Shown piece after piece: positions 18,742 to 26,735 of a stretch of DNA of 64,000 nt. Origin of the DNA: Bacillus sp. RO3 (GTDB lineage: Bacteria; Bacillota; Bacilli; Bacillales; Bacillaceae_B); assembly GCF_012911895.1 (NCBI RefSeq), contig NZ_JAAXCV010000030.1:186001-250000 (forward strand), in the 5' to 3' direction. Position numbers and translations under genes: made by a program. Positions within the stretch are counted from its first letter, which is position 1; every line of letters starts with the position of its first letter. The notes beneath the pieces were generated by a model. That model did not search any database, had not been told where the DNA came from, and saw only the letters and a program-made list of their open reading frames with translations.

Positions 18742-19137
18742 TTATAAAAAGCGGTCTTTACTATCTGGCGGTGGCACCATACATGATTCTTGCCTGCCGA
18801 ACCATCTATATCTGTTCTTGGCCACCCATCTGTAACCCTTATCTCGTACTATTTTCGGGATGATCATCCCGACACGGAACATCCTCCAGGGCCACTTTAA
18901 TTGGGAGCATACCTTTAAAGCAGCTGTTGATTCGACATAAGCTTTAGTTCCGTCTATCAACACAATGCTGTCTGTGTTTCTCGAAATGCCATGTTCCTTA
19001 ATTAATTGTTTCCCAATTTCACTTTGTAAAGAGGCAAATTTAAATATACCTTCAGGGTCCCTGTCGATAATAAAGCGTACACTGCTGTTGCAGAAATTAC
19101 AAACACCATCAAACAATATGACAGCCAAACCAATCAC
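18742..19137 (-). CDS. thiol-disulphide oxidoreductase DCC family protein (YuxK-like)
   Basis: 131 residues. The N-terminus has the family motif FDGVCNFC (C13-x-x-C16), followed by a thioredoxin-like fold and the typical C-terminal region with KNRYRWFG. A redox or electron-transfer role is assumed for DUF393 proteins but no substrate is known. The GTG start has only a weak ribosome site. Confidence 0.85.
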   Translation of the reverse strand: MIGLAVILFDGVCNFCNSSVRFIIDRDPEGIFKFASLQSEIGKQLIKEHGISRNTDSIVLIDGTKAYVESTAALKVCSQLKWPWRMFRVGMIIPKIVRDKGYRWVAKNRYRWFGRQESCMVPPPDSKDRFL

Positions 19138-19196
19138 ACCAATCTTTTCTCATTTCATTTATAATTATAGTAGAATCTGTAAGAGTAGTTCCAGCT

Positions 19197-19775
19197 TTAT
19201 GCATGCTCCGATAAATGACCAACTTCATTATAGGAATGTACGGACCAACGGTTATTCTTGAAATGCAAATGGCTGAGACACCCGTTAAACAGCTTCAAGT
19301 GCTCCGATTTCTTCTCCTCTTCAAGAAACTCTCTTAAGATTGCACTGATGACTGCACCGTGAGCCACCACAAGTACCTTCTTGTCAGGAAACTGAAGCTG
19401 TATCTCCCTCAATCCTCCCTGCACCCTATCTACCAGTTCATTGTATGTTTCCATTTCAGGGAAGATAAAGGCCGGATAATTCTTTTCTCTTTCTTCACGG
19501 GACAAGCCCTCTCCTAAACCAAAAAAGCGTTCCTTGAATTGATCCATTAAAACAATGTCCAGGTCCAAGGCTTCATTGATAATATCCGCCGTTTTACTTG
19601 CTCTCATCAATGAAGTGGTTATAAGTACATCCCATTTTTCCATTTTTAAGTATTCTCTGCATTCTTCTGCTTGCAATTTCCCGTTTTCATTTAATGGTAT
19701 GTCTGTTTGACCTTGTAATTTCCCATGAAGATTCCAATTTGTTTGCCCGTGTCTTACTAAACATAGATGTGTCAC
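19197..19775 (-). CDS. histidine phosphatase family protein (phosphoglycerate mutase-like)
   Basis: 192 residues beginning with the catalytic LVRHGQTNWN (His9), with a second arginine in the TTSLMRASKTA segment, glutamate in FFGLGEGLSREE and the second histidine in LVVAHGAVI. These complete the branch 1 histidine phosphatase site. Substrate unclear (PhoE/YhfR-like broad phosphatases are closest). GTG start seven bases after GGAGTAA. Confidence 0.88.
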   Translation of the reverse strand: MTHLCLVRHGQTNWNLHGKLQGQTDIPLNENGKLQAEECREYLKMEKWDVLITTSLMRASKTADIINEALDLDIVLMDQFKERFFGLGEGLSREEREKNYPAFIFPEMETYNELVDRVQGGLREIQLQFPDKKVLVVAHGAVISAILREFLEEEKKSEHLKLFNGCLSHLHFKNNRWSVHSYNEVGHLSEHA

Positions 19776-19943
19776 TTCAATTACTCCTTCTTTTTAACAT
19801 AAACAGTAATGACCGTTTCAAGATACTCTGACTTCGAATAGGTATAATTCTACAGTTTTCTATGTTATACTATACTACCATTAAAAGAGATTATTGCGAA
19901 AGTTCAAATAAATCACCTGTAAATAAAGGAGCTGGCTGAAAAG

Positions 19944-20798
19944 ATGGAAGATGAATTACTATATTTAGGACAAGAGATTATTTCTCATAAATCTGAAATC
20001 ACTCATATGGTCTACGAAAATCAAGGACTGCGGTATTCAGAACAGATTAAATTCTCAGGAATGACGATGGAAGAAGTGTCAGAGCGGCGGAATGAATTAA
20101 TTCATACCCTTGGAGAATCACTATATGAAGATCGAAATGATTCTCTTATTAAAATAAATGAATGGTCACAGAAAGTTGGAAAAGCCGTCATTGAACACGG
20201 TATATCCCTGAATGAGGTCTTAAAAATCTTATCCAAGTACCGTACAGCGATTTGGGAATTTTTCAGCGAACAAATTAAAGACAATAAAATATCGGCCTCC
20301 CTCATGCTACAAGCCAACAATAGAATCAATCCCTTACTGGATGAGATTACATACATGTTCAATGAATTGGCTATAAAGCAGCAAAATGATCAGCTGGCCC
20401 TTATTCATACGGCTATGGATGAACTCTCCGCCCCGATTGTCCCTATTGCTGACAAGGTTGCAATATTACCTCTAATAGGTGAAATAGACACCCACAGAGC
20501 AAGCTCTGTAATGGAAACCGCTTTAAAGAGAAGTTCAGAATTACAGTTAGACCATTTATTCATAGATATATCCGGTGTGGCCATTATGGACACGTTGGTT
20601 TCACATAATATCTATCAGATCATCCATGCATTAAAAATGATGGGTGTTCAATCCGTATTGACAGGTATTCGCCCTGAAGTGGCCCATACCCTTGGAAATC
20701 TGGGGATTACCTTCGATGATTTGAAAACAAGTGCAACTTTAAAGCTGGCACTCGAAGATATTGGATTTACTCAGGATAATGCACTCCTTCCCAACTAA
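19944..20798 (+). CDS. RsbR-family stressosome protein with C-terminal STAS domain
   Basis: 284 residues. The N-terminal 150 residues form the helical RsbR sensor (globin-like fold). The STAS domain spans about 165-275, with both conserved phospho-threonine sites: EIDTHRA (Thr183) and AIMDTLVSH (Thr217), equivalent to T171 and T205 of RsbRA. Such proteins assemble with RsbS into the stressosome and control release of RsbT, leading to sigma B activation. No rsbS, rsbT or other sigma B genes lie nearby, so it is a stand-alone paralogue. Confidence 0.88.
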   Translation: MEDELLYLGQEIISHKSEITHMVYENQGLRYSEQIKFSGMTMEEVSERRNELIHTLGESLYEDRNDSLIKINEWSQKVGKAVIEHGISLNEVLKILSKYRTAIWEFFSEQIKDNKISASLMLQANNRINPLLDEITYMFNELAIKQQNDQLALIHTAMDELSAPIVPIADKVAILPLIGEIDTHRASSVMETALKRSSELQLDHLFIDISGVAIMDTLVSHNIYQIIHALKMMGVQSVLTGIRPEVAHTLGNLGITFDDLKTSATLKLALEDIGFTQDNALLPN

Positions 20799-20800
20799 CA

Positions 20801-20835
20801 AAAAACCAGTAGCCTCTTGGCCACTGGTTTTTTTC
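20801..20835 (+). terminator. intrinsic terminator after the RsbR paralogue
   Basis: AACCAGT pairs with ACTGGTT, followed by TTTTTTCC. Confidence 0.85.
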
Positions 20836-20842
20836 CATTCCT

Positions 20843-21331
20843 TCAGTTACTTTTCTTCACTTTATGATGAAATAGAAGTTGGATACTCTGAACCGCCATA
20901 TAAATAGGTATGGACCAATACATTTCATACCCTTTCTCAAAGTGAAAAATACCGATTTTTAATGTGATCCACTCCATCAGTATTGAAAAGGCTGTCCAGA
21001 TTAAGATATATGCAAGATTCATGATTCCCTTGATATTCAACTTCTTATAGATATAAATAAAAAAATAACTGTAAGGCCCATACATGATATAGCTTATAAA
21101 ATCGATGGCCTGGTAGCTTGAACGATCATTCACGTCATAATAATCCCAAGGTGGGATACTGATTGTATGATCATAAAACATCCCAATCGCTATTCCATAA
21201 ATGAAGTAACTTAATCCTTCGAGAAATGAAAATATTTTTGGGGTGATCCATATTAATAAAAGGAGGGTCATGAGACTAATGATTATAAACCACTCGTTTA
21301 AGTCAAAAGACCTCTCATAAATTCTGTCCAC
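20843..21331 (-). CDS. integral membrane protein, CBO0543-like
   Basis: 162 residues from a GTG at 21331, chosen because AAGGAGG lies nine bases upstream; the longer frame to 21382 would run deep into the upstream gene. Four or five hydrophobic segments are interspersed with aromatic-rich loops (PPWDYYDVNDR, MYGPYSYFFIY). It resembles the uncharacterised CBO0543 family of sporulating Firmicutes, a name recalled rather than checked. Its start overlaps the upstream membrane-protein gene by 17 bases. Confidence 0.6.
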   Translation of the reverse strand: MDRIYERSFDLNEWFIIISLMTLLLLIWITPKIFSFLEGLSYFIYGIAIGMFYDHTISIPPWDYYDVNDRSSYQAIDFISYIMYGPYSYFFIYIYKKLNIKGIMNLAYILIWTAFSILMEWITLKIGIFHFEKGYEMYWSIPIYMAVQSIQLLFHHKVKKSN

Positions 21332-21800
21332 CCTTTTTAACCTCCTTTTTCTGCAGTTCATACAGCGCTTTTCCCAGCCCAATTGAAATAATCAAATAAA
21401 CACTGTTCATGATAACGGTATTTAATAGACTCCACTGGGGATAATCTATTGTTTTAAAATGCAGATGAAGAAGATCTAAACTGGTGATAAAAAATAATAA
21501 GCTAATGAAGAGAATGGATTTATGAATTACTGAGTCAGAATTCAAATACCTGTTAATCATAACCACTCCAACCAAGGGCAATATGCATTCACGATTAATG
21601 AGTAAGCTGATGAATTGGGTGACGTCCCTTGAAGCTCTAATCCATTCTAGCTTATTGGTCATTACGGTAAGGTAATTCGTTGAAATAATCGATAACACCA
21701 TGAACTGTATGGAATTTGTGGTGAAGGAAAGCTTTTTATCCATAAACAGAACAATGTAGATAAGGACGATAAATATGGTAATGAAAAAAGGGAGTGACAT
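21315..21800 (-). CDS. integral membrane protein of unknown function
   Basis: 161 residues with about five hydrophobic segments and few charged residues, behind AAAGGAGAAATCG. It is translationally coupled to the following CBO0543-like gene, so the two probably act as a pair in the membrane. No family recognised. Confidence 0.65.
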   Translation of the reverse strand: MSLPFFITIFIVLIYIVLFMDKKLSFTTNSIQFMVLSIISTNYLTVMTNKLEWIRASRDVTQFISLLINRECILPLVGVVMINRYLNSDSVIHKSILFISLLFFITSLDLLHLHFKTIDYPQWSLLNTVIMNSVYLIISIGLGKALYELQKKEVKKGGQNL

Positions 21801-21939
21801 CGATTTCTCCTTTATCTTTTCTCTCTATTCTTGCCTTAATCTCATCAATGCATAACCACGATATCCCACGCAGACAGTTTGTATGTTTGAATTTATTATT
21901 CAGGGGAAAATGGATAAGAAAAATGGAGGAGGCATTTCG

Positions 21940-22137
21940 ATGAAACATGAATCTATCAATCCACAGTATGCTGAAGACGAAATTAAGGAAGTGTTTCTGG
22001 ATGGCTTACAACGCGACTTTTCACGAGAGGAAGAAGTGTTGATCTCACGTTTGACACAATCTTTCAATAAAAGCGAACGAGCCACAATTATTAACCTTCT
22101 TAAAGAGTTACTCAACAAACATAAAAGACATGACTAG
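21940..22137 (+). CDS. small soluble helical protein, unknown
   Basis: 65 residues from the ATG at 21940, which follows GGAGGAGGCATTTCG; an upstream in-frame start would swallow that site. Acidic N-terminal half, basic C-terminus (LLNKHKRHD), predicted helical. No family recognised. Confidence 0.6.
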   Translation: MKHESINPQYAEDEIKEVFLDGLQRDFSREEEVLISRLTQSFNKSERATIINLLKELLNKHKRHD

Positions 22138-22193
22138 ATTTCAATCAGTGGCAGGAGACGACTGAATAAATTAGGAGTTCCCTGCCACTATAA

Positions 22194-22231
22194 GAAAAGG
22201 CAAGCCCTTATTCGAGGGCTTGCCTTTTCTC
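22194..22231. terminator. bidirectional terminator
   Basis: AAAAGGCAAGCCC pairs with GGGCTTGCCTTTT. Confidence 0.85.
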
Positions 22232-22250
22232 ATTATATAGTTAGTTTCCC

Positions 22251-22364
22251 TTATAGATCACTCGTCAAATCCAGAAGCTTATCAATATCGACGCGATAGA
22301 TTGGGCGTTTAATATCCTCTTGTCCAAGTTCCGTGGTATCTTCTAGTACATCATCAATATTCAT
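22251..22364 (-). CDS. very small acidic protein, 37 aa
   Basis: ATG at 22364 opens a 37-residue frame (starts MNIDDVLEDTTELGQEDI, ends KLLDLTSDL). A GGGAGG lies 13 bases upstream and AAAGGT directly precedes the ATG. It ends next to the shared terminator stem, as a real gene would. Strongly acidic; no family recognised. Confidence 0.45.
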   Translation of the reverse strand: MNIDDVLEDTTELGQEDIKRPIYRVDIDKLLDLTSDL

Positions 22365-22450
22365 ACCTTTAAATACCTCCCAAGTTGTCTATTCATTCAG
22401 AATGTCAAAAGGCCATATACATTCTTATCATAGAATACGAATGAAAGCTA

Positions 22451-22624
22451 TCACTCATGGGGGTACTTTATCATTTTATTATAATTGAGCTCTATTCGTA
22501 AATAAAGGTAGTTTTCCTTAGAACGATGCTTCCCTTTCTCTAGAAAGTGCCGGATTTCTTCCTTTTGAACCATACAGTGATTGGCTACATACTTAACCCC
22601 AATATTTCCAAAAGAGTGTAACAT
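22451..22624 (-). CDS. doubtful 57-codon frame
   Basis: Minus-strand frame of 57 residues with a natural-looking composition (EEIRHFLEKGKHRSKENYLY) but no ribosome site at either possible methionine. It could be a decayed gene or chance. Confidence 0.25.
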   Translation of the reverse strand: MLHSFGNIGVKYVANHCMVQKEEIRHFLEKGKHRSKENYLYLRIELNYNKMIKYPHE

Positions 22625-22734
22625 CCTAATCAGAAAGTTGAATTAAATCTTCGGGTGTGGTATGGTTAAACGAATATGGGACTGCTTGAAACATCAATTA
22701 GTAGAATACCTCTCTCCTTGAAGGAGGCATTATG

Positions 22735-22926
22735 ATGAAACGATTTTCCATGCTTCACGTACCACGGGATAATAGGCATAGCGGACGTCCAGCTGTTACC
22801 GTTCACGTGCTCCCTGTTCATAATGAATTTTTTGCAATAGGGAAATCATCAAAAAGGAATGGGAAAGCAGCAAACAACAACGAAAAACTAGCCGCATATT
22901 ATGCGTATCTTGATACATTGAAATAA
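22735..22926 (+). CDS. small basic protein, 63 aa, unknown
   Basis: Two adjacent ATG codons follow AAGGAGGCATT; the second (22735) has the better spacing. The product is rich in Lys, Arg, His and Asn (NRHSGRPAVTVHVLPVHNEFF), has no membrane segment and ends AAYYAYLDTLK. A terminator follows. No family recognised. Confidence 0.55.
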   Translation: MKRFSMLHVPRDNRHSGRPAVTVHVLPVHNEFFAIGKSSKRNGKAANNNEKLAAYYAYLDTLK

Positions 22927-22939
22927 AGGACTTATGATT

Positions 22940-22978
22940 AAGCTGATCACTTGAGATAGTGAATCAGCTTTTTTTGTA
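22940..22978 (+). terminator. intrinsic terminator
   Basis: AAGCTGATCAC pairs with GTGAATCAGCTT, followed by TTTTTTG. Confidence 0.8.
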
Positions 22979-23037
22979 TCTCTGTCTTTAAATGGCGAAT
23001 CACATCTTTCCCTTTTTCAAACAGGACCACCTTACAC

Positions 23038-23580
23038 CTAAACTGATGAACGGAAGAAGGCTAAATGTTCCCTGGTCAATTCCTCCAAGTTCAGCTTTTT
23101 TTGTTCAATACGTTGAACGAGTCGTTCACATTCCGTATTAGCGAGCAAGTAGTCCACCTTCGAAATAACTTCATTTTTATAAGCGTCCTGCAATTCGTCC
23201 AAATCTTTTGTAATCATATTTCCATCAGGCAAAACGATGATGTCCAAATATAAATCATCCATCCATGGTCCTCTTATGGCATCATATCCATTTTCTTTGG
23301 TGATATCAATATACCATTGGATAACAGCTTGTTCCTTGTTCAGCATAGCAGTAATGGAATAGTGGCACTGATCAGGAAAGAATTGCAGCCATGAGAATCC
23401 ATCATTCGCAATACATATGGAAATATTTTCATATCTTGCATAAAGGGGATGAGAGACCTTTTTGAATGTAACAAGGGAAAGATAGCCATTCCGTTCTCCT
23501 GAAGATGTATATTGAATGGAGACTTCTTTTTCCAATATACGAGACCATCCCTCCCGTGTCCCGTATTTCCGCTTTAACAA
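23038..23580 (-). CDS. DUF402 family protein (YgaC-like nucleotide phosphatase fold)
   Basis: 180 residues from a TTG behind GGGGAAGGACA. It has the DUF402 signature: a central WYIDITKENGY and then DLYLDIIVLPDG and LDELQDAYK, which carry the conserved acidic metal ligands. Related proteins hydrolyse nucleoside tri- and diphosphates. The start overlaps the stop of the upstream Nudix gene by seven bases, so the two nucleotide hydrolases are translated together. Confidence 0.8.
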   Translation of the reverse strand: MLKRKYGTREGWSRILEKEVSIQYTSSGERNGYLSLVTFKKVSHPLYARYENISICIANDGFSWLQFFPDQCHYSITAMLNKEQAVIQWYIDITKENGYDAIRGPWMDDLYLDIIVLPDGNMITKDLDELQDAYKNEVISKVDYLLANTECERLVQRIEQKKLNLEELTREHLAFFRSSV

Positions 23581-24047
23581 TGTCCTTCCCCTGATGGGAA
23601 ATGTTTCTTATAGTCATGAATCATTCTCTTGTGGCTACTAACTATTGATTCTGGTAAATCCTCAAGATCATAGAATCTTAACTGTATGGATTCAGTCCTT
23701 TCCGCTTTCATTTCCCCTTTAAATTCATTTGTAGAATACACTGTGGTGACAACGTAAAATTCGTCCCCATTTTCAGCTTGTATGTACTGATCCTTTCCAG
23801 AATATACGTTGAACAAGTGCAATGAACCTAATTCCAGATTCGTTTCCTCTTTCACCTCTCTTTTCGCTGTCTCTTCAGTTGATTCCCCTAATTCCATCAA
23901 TCCACCGGGCAGACCCCATGAACCACTTGGAAATCTCCGTTGCTGAAGGAGAACCTGATGCATTTCATTAAACACCAATACGACAGACCCTACAAAAATA
24001 AGAGGGCGCGTTCCAACCATCTCTCTTAATTCTTCAATGTATCCCAC
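23574..24047 (-). CDS. Nudix hydrolase
   Basis: About 157 residues. The complete Nudix box is present: GGLMELGESTEETAKREVKE followed by ET, fitting G-x5-E-x7-R-E-U-x-E-E-x-G/T-U. The N-terminus MGYIEELREMVGTRPLI, read from the GTG at 24047 behind GGAGATGGAGCT, is typical of YjhB/ADP-ribose-type Nudix enzymes in Bacillus. An ATG seven codons upstream is the alternative start. The nucleotide substrate is not predictable. Confidence 0.85.
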   Translation of the reverse strand: MGYIEELREMVGTRPLIFVGSVVLVFNEMHQVLLQQRRFPSGSWGLPGGLMELGESTEETAKREVKEETNLELGSLHLFNVYSGKDQYIQAENGDEFYVVTTVYSTNEFKGEMKAERTESIQLRFYDLEDLPESIVSSHKRMIHDYKKHFPSGEGHC

Positions 24048-24097
24048 AGCTCCATCTCCTACCTTCATTTATCTCTTATCACGAATCTGGGTTTGAT

Positions 24098-24442
24098 TTA
24101 GATACTCATATATTGGCATGCCTCAAATCCATTTCCATCTAAATCCCAAAATTCAAAGAAGCTCACCTCACCATCCTCTTCTATCTCTCCCACGTTCACA
24201 CCTTTCTCTACAAGCTTTAAGCGTGTCTCTTCCAACGCATCAGAAAAAAGAATCGGCTTAATGGATGAGGGACGGACCTTTCCCTCTTGAATCGTAAGTG
24301 TGGTACTTGCTTGACCTATTTGAAACACAATATATTGACCAGAGTCAAAAACCTGCTCAAACTCCAATACCTCTGTATACCATTGAACGGACTTCTTTAA
24401 ATCGTCTACTATAATATGAACTGTATCCACTTTAGAAAACAA
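24098..24442 (-). CDS. VOC (glyoxalase/dioxygenase) superfamily protein
   Basis: 114 residues from a TTG behind AAAGGAGGG. It has two beta-alpha-beta-beta-beta modules: VDTVHIIVDDLKKSVQWYTEVLEF, then the C-terminal SFFEFWDLDGNGFEAC, with the usual D-P/L-D-G-N end. Metal ligands are plausible but no substrate can be named. A related, frameshifted gene is present at 44.1-44.5 kb. Confidence 0.8.
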   Translation of the reverse strand: MFSKVDTVHIIVDDLKKSVQWYTEVLEFEQVFDSGQYIVFQIGQASTTLTIQEGKVRPSSIKPILFSDALEETRLKLVEKGVNVGEIEEDGEVSFFEFWDLDGNGFEACQYMSI

Positions 24443-24461
24443 TGGAATCCCTCCTTTTCAT

Positions 24462-24827
24462 TTAGTCTTTTAAAAGAGTCAGGTGCCCAATAAGCTCTTT
24501 CGCTTCATGCTTTTCCATCGGCGGAAGCGCTACCACCGTCAGGGATCCTGCTTTAATTTCAGTTAGCCCGCTGTCATGAATGCTGAAGTATCCTTTCTTC
24601 TCCAGTTTCTCCAGCTCTTCCGCTTTACCCTTTAGGACAATCTTTTTCATCCCCGTCTGCACCCATTCTACGAAGTCAGTTTGACGATTAAGAAAAGGTG
24701 AATCCGATGACATCATAGTCAACGTAGTAAGCGTAGCAGCATGCGCCACTTGTGCTGCCGTTTTACCTTTTGACATGTTAATATCCTTGTTAACGATATA
24801 ATATTGTACGAGATCACGACTGTTCAT
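24462..24827 (-). CDS. type 2 (archaeal/eukaryotic-type) peptidyl-tRNA hydrolase
   Basis: 121 residues. The PTH2 signature MSKGKTAAQVAHAA (18-31) supplies the catalytic Lys22 and His29 region. The C-terminal part, with the conserved D-A/S-G-x-T-E-I turn (HDSGLTEIKAG) and VVALPP, completes the fold. It would free tRNA from peptidyl-tRNA. Bacteria normally use the unrelated Pth1, so this is probably an accessory copy. Confidence 0.85.
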   Translation of the reverse strand: MNSRDLVQYYIVNKDINMSKGKTAAQVAHAATLTTLTMMSSDSPFLNRQTDFVEWVQTGMKKIVLKGKAEELEKLEKKGYFSIHDSGLTEIKAGSLTVVALPPMEKHEAKELIGHLTLLKD

Positions 24828-24877
24828 TCATTTCTCCCCCTTTTTCATTTATTTACGTATCTTCCCATTGAAACAGA

Positions 24878-25207
24878 TCACTTTCTTCTCAGTTTTGCAT
24901 ATTCGTTATCAACTGTAATGATCCTGACCTTCTCTCCTACATTGAAATCCAAATACTGGTCACAATCCACCTTGTACGTTCGCCCGTTGTCAAATCTCAT
25001 AGAACATGAAGGATACCTGTTCTTTTCATCGATGATTTCTCCTGTCTTTATCCCTGTTGAACCTTTATTCCCATTTACCGGAAAGTACTTTTCCTCAATC
25101 AATACCCATTCTTTCTGGCTAATAACCACTATCTTCAGAACAAAGAGTCCCATCAATAAAACAAGCAGGATTCCCAGTATCATTACTTTAACACGTACGT
25201 TCACCAT
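24878..25207 (-). CDS. membrane-anchored protein with small extracellular domain
   Basis: About 109 residues from the ATG at 25207 (AAAGGA 11 bases upstream). A frame to 25270 is open but lacks a ribosome site. One hydrophobic helix is followed by a roughly 80-residue beta-rich domain with two cysteines (PSCSMRF, KVDCDQY) and an SH3/OB-like rhythm. No family recognised. Confidence 0.55.
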   Translation of the reverse strand: MVNVRVKVMILGILLVLLMGLFVLKIVVISQKEWVLIEEKYFPVNGNKGSTGIKTGEIIDEKNRYPSCSMRFDNGRTYKVDCDQYLDFNVGEKVRIITVDNEYAKLRRK

Positions 25208-25305
25208 TTGGATCATTTTCCTTTCATATAAGATCAACAAATGATTATATGAAGGAATTCTCCCATTCATTCGAAAACACTACAGAAATGGATAAATCAT
25301 CCAGC

Positions 25306-25334
25306 TTGCATTTGGATAGAAAAAGGACTACAAT
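25306..25334 (+). promoter_or_regulatory. sigma A promoter of the TetR-SMR operon
   Basis: TTGCAT, 17-base spacer, TACAAT. Four of six and five of six consensus matches with ideal spacing. Confidence 0.6.
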
Positions 25335-25341
25335 AAGACTA

Positions 25342-25361
25342 CCTACCGTTAGTTAGTTAGG
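25342..25361 (+). promoter_or_regulatory. candidate TetR operator
   Basis: An imperfect inverted repeat, CCTAnC to GnTAGG, lies just past the -10, around the expected transcription start of the tetR gene. Its position suits autorepression; the symmetry is only partial. Confidence 0.4.
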
Positions 25362-25378
25362 AAGGAAGTGAAGTCAAT

Positions 25379-25975
25379 ATGAAATCGGACAACAAACAAC
25401 TCATTAAAGCGGCAGCATTAGATTTATTCGGCCAGCAAGGATATGAGGATACCTCCTTGCAGGAAATTGCCACCTCTGTCGGCATAAAAAAGCCTTCCAT
25501 TTACAATCATTTCAAAAGCAAAGAGGATTTATTTGTGGAAGTGCTTGAAGATTTAAACGTGTCTGAAGTAAAGGCATATCGCAGCGTTCAGGAGAATATG
25601 GATCCCGAAGAACCGCTAACGAATATACGTACACTTTTTGACCTGTTTTGTCACAGATTAATGACGACTAAGGAAGCATTATTATGGAAAAGAGTAACAT
25701 TCTTTCCGCCTGAAATGTTTAAAGAACTTATCCAAGAGCATTTCATCTATTTTGAAGAGGTGACGTCTTCGATTTTGGTATCCATCTATAGAGAAGGAAT
25801 GAACCAAAATCTATTTCATGACATTGAGGAAGAAGAATTTGTTGCCTCATTTTTATGTTTAGTTGATGGTGTTTTTTTAGAGCATCATTATTACACAGAG
25901 GAAATATTTCAACGACGAATTGAATCGGCTTGGAAGGTATATGAACTGGGGATTTTAAGTCGTAAAGGAGAGTAG
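25379..25975 (+). CDS. TetR/AcrR family regulator (YvdT-like)
   Basis: 198 residues. The N-terminal helix-turn-helix is typical: AALDLFGQQGYEDTSLQEIA, then GIKKPSIYNHFKSKEDLF at about 35-52. The C-terminal ligand-binding domain is divergent. Ends four bases before the first SMR gene, the same order as yvdT-yvdS-yvdR in Bacillus subtilis, so it most likely represses that exporter pair and itself. Confidence 0.88.
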   Translation: MKSDNKQLIKAAALDLFGQQGYEDTSLQEIATSVGIKKPSIYNHFKSKEDLFVEVLEDLNVSEVKAYRSVQENMDPEEPLTNIRTLFDLFCHRLMTTKEALLWKRVTFFPPEMFKELIQEHFIYFEEVTSSILVSIYREGMNQNLFHDIEEEEFVASFLCLVDGVFLEHHYYTEEIFQRRIESAWKVYELGILSRKGE

Positions 25976-25979
25976 CATC

Positions 25980-26324
25980 ATGGGTTGGATTTACGTCATT
26001 ATAGGCGGGGTTTTGGAGATTGGCTGGGCAACCGGTTTATCTCTTTCAGAGGGTTTTACTAAACCCGGCCCAAGCATCATCACATCGGTTCTTATTTTGA
26101 TCAGTTTTTATTTTTTCTCTAATTCCATGAAATTATTGCCCATTGGTACTGCTTATGCCGTCTTTACAGGCATAGGTGCCGCTGGAACAGCTGTTGTGGG
26201 TATGGTGTTTCTGAATGAAGGATTTAGCCTGTTGAAGGTTGTTTTTATCTCACTGCTCATCTTTGGTGTAATTGGTCTGAAGATGAGTGACAAAGAGGAA
26301 AATGATGCAGGGAGGTCATACTAA
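25980..26324 (+). CDS. SMR efflux transporter subunit (YvdS/YkkC-like)
   Basis: 114 residues with four transmembrane helices. Glu14 in GGVLEIGWA is the substrate- and proton-binding glutamate of the SMR family, and GTAYAVFTGIGAAGT is the signature helix 3 segment. Its stop overlaps the start of the second SMR gene by one base. Such pairs work as heterodimers. There is no ykkC/guanidine riboswitch upstream, so regulation is probably by the adjacent TetR protein. Confidence 0.9.
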   Translation: MGWIYVIIGGVLEIGWATGLSLSEGFTKPGPSIITSVLILISFYFFSNSMKLLPIGTAYAVFTGIGAAGTAVVGMVFLNEGFSLLKVVFISLLIFGVIGLKMSDKEENDAGRSY

Positions 26325-26638
26325 TGGGATGGATGTTACTGATTTTGGCAGGATTCTCTGAAGTAGTCATGGTCACATTCATGAAGGTGTCGGAAGGATT
26401 CAAAAAGCTTGTCCCTTCCCTTCTAAGCTTTCTTGCAGGTGCATTGAGCTTTTATTTATTGTCACTTTCTCTCCTTGATATCCCTGTGAGTACAGGATAT
26501 GGGATATGGACCGGGATCGGATCTGCTGGTGCTGTTATGATTGGAATGATATTCTTCAAGGAAACAAAAGACATTAAGAGAGTGTTTTTTATCTTCTGTA
26601 TCATTGGTAGTATCATTGGCTTAAAGATCGTTTCATGA
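26324..26638 (+). CDS. SMR efflux transporter subunit (YvdR/YkkD-like)
   Basis: 104 residues, four helices, with the essential glutamate in ILAGFSEVVMV (Glu13) and STGYGIWTGIGSAGA in helix 3. Partner of the preceding SMR protein. The substrate (guanidinium-type cations or lipophilic drugs) cannot be told from sequence. Confidence 0.9.
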   Translation: MGWMLLILAGFSEVVMVTFMKVSEGFKKLVPSLLSFLAGALSFYLLSLSLLDIPVSTGYGIWTGIGSAGAVMIGMIFFKETKDIKRVFFIFCIIGSIIGLKIVS

Positions 26639-26650
26639 TTATTTTCTTAG

Positions 26651-26684
26651 AATGGCCAGCCTTTCTTAAAGGGTGGCCATTCTA
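26651..26684. terminator. terminator hairpin after the SMR pair
   Basis: AATGGCCAGCC pairs with GGGTGGCCATT; the T tract is short on both sides. Confidence 0.5.
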
Positions 26685-26735
26685 CTGATCATGAAAGAAA
26701 ATAGATTCATTTTCTTATTAACCCCATTTGTTGGG

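Noticed and set aside
25271-25378. ykkC/guanidine riboswitch ahead of the SMR pair
   Set aside because: The leader is too short and lacks the ACGR motifs; the TetR gene and its operator explain control.
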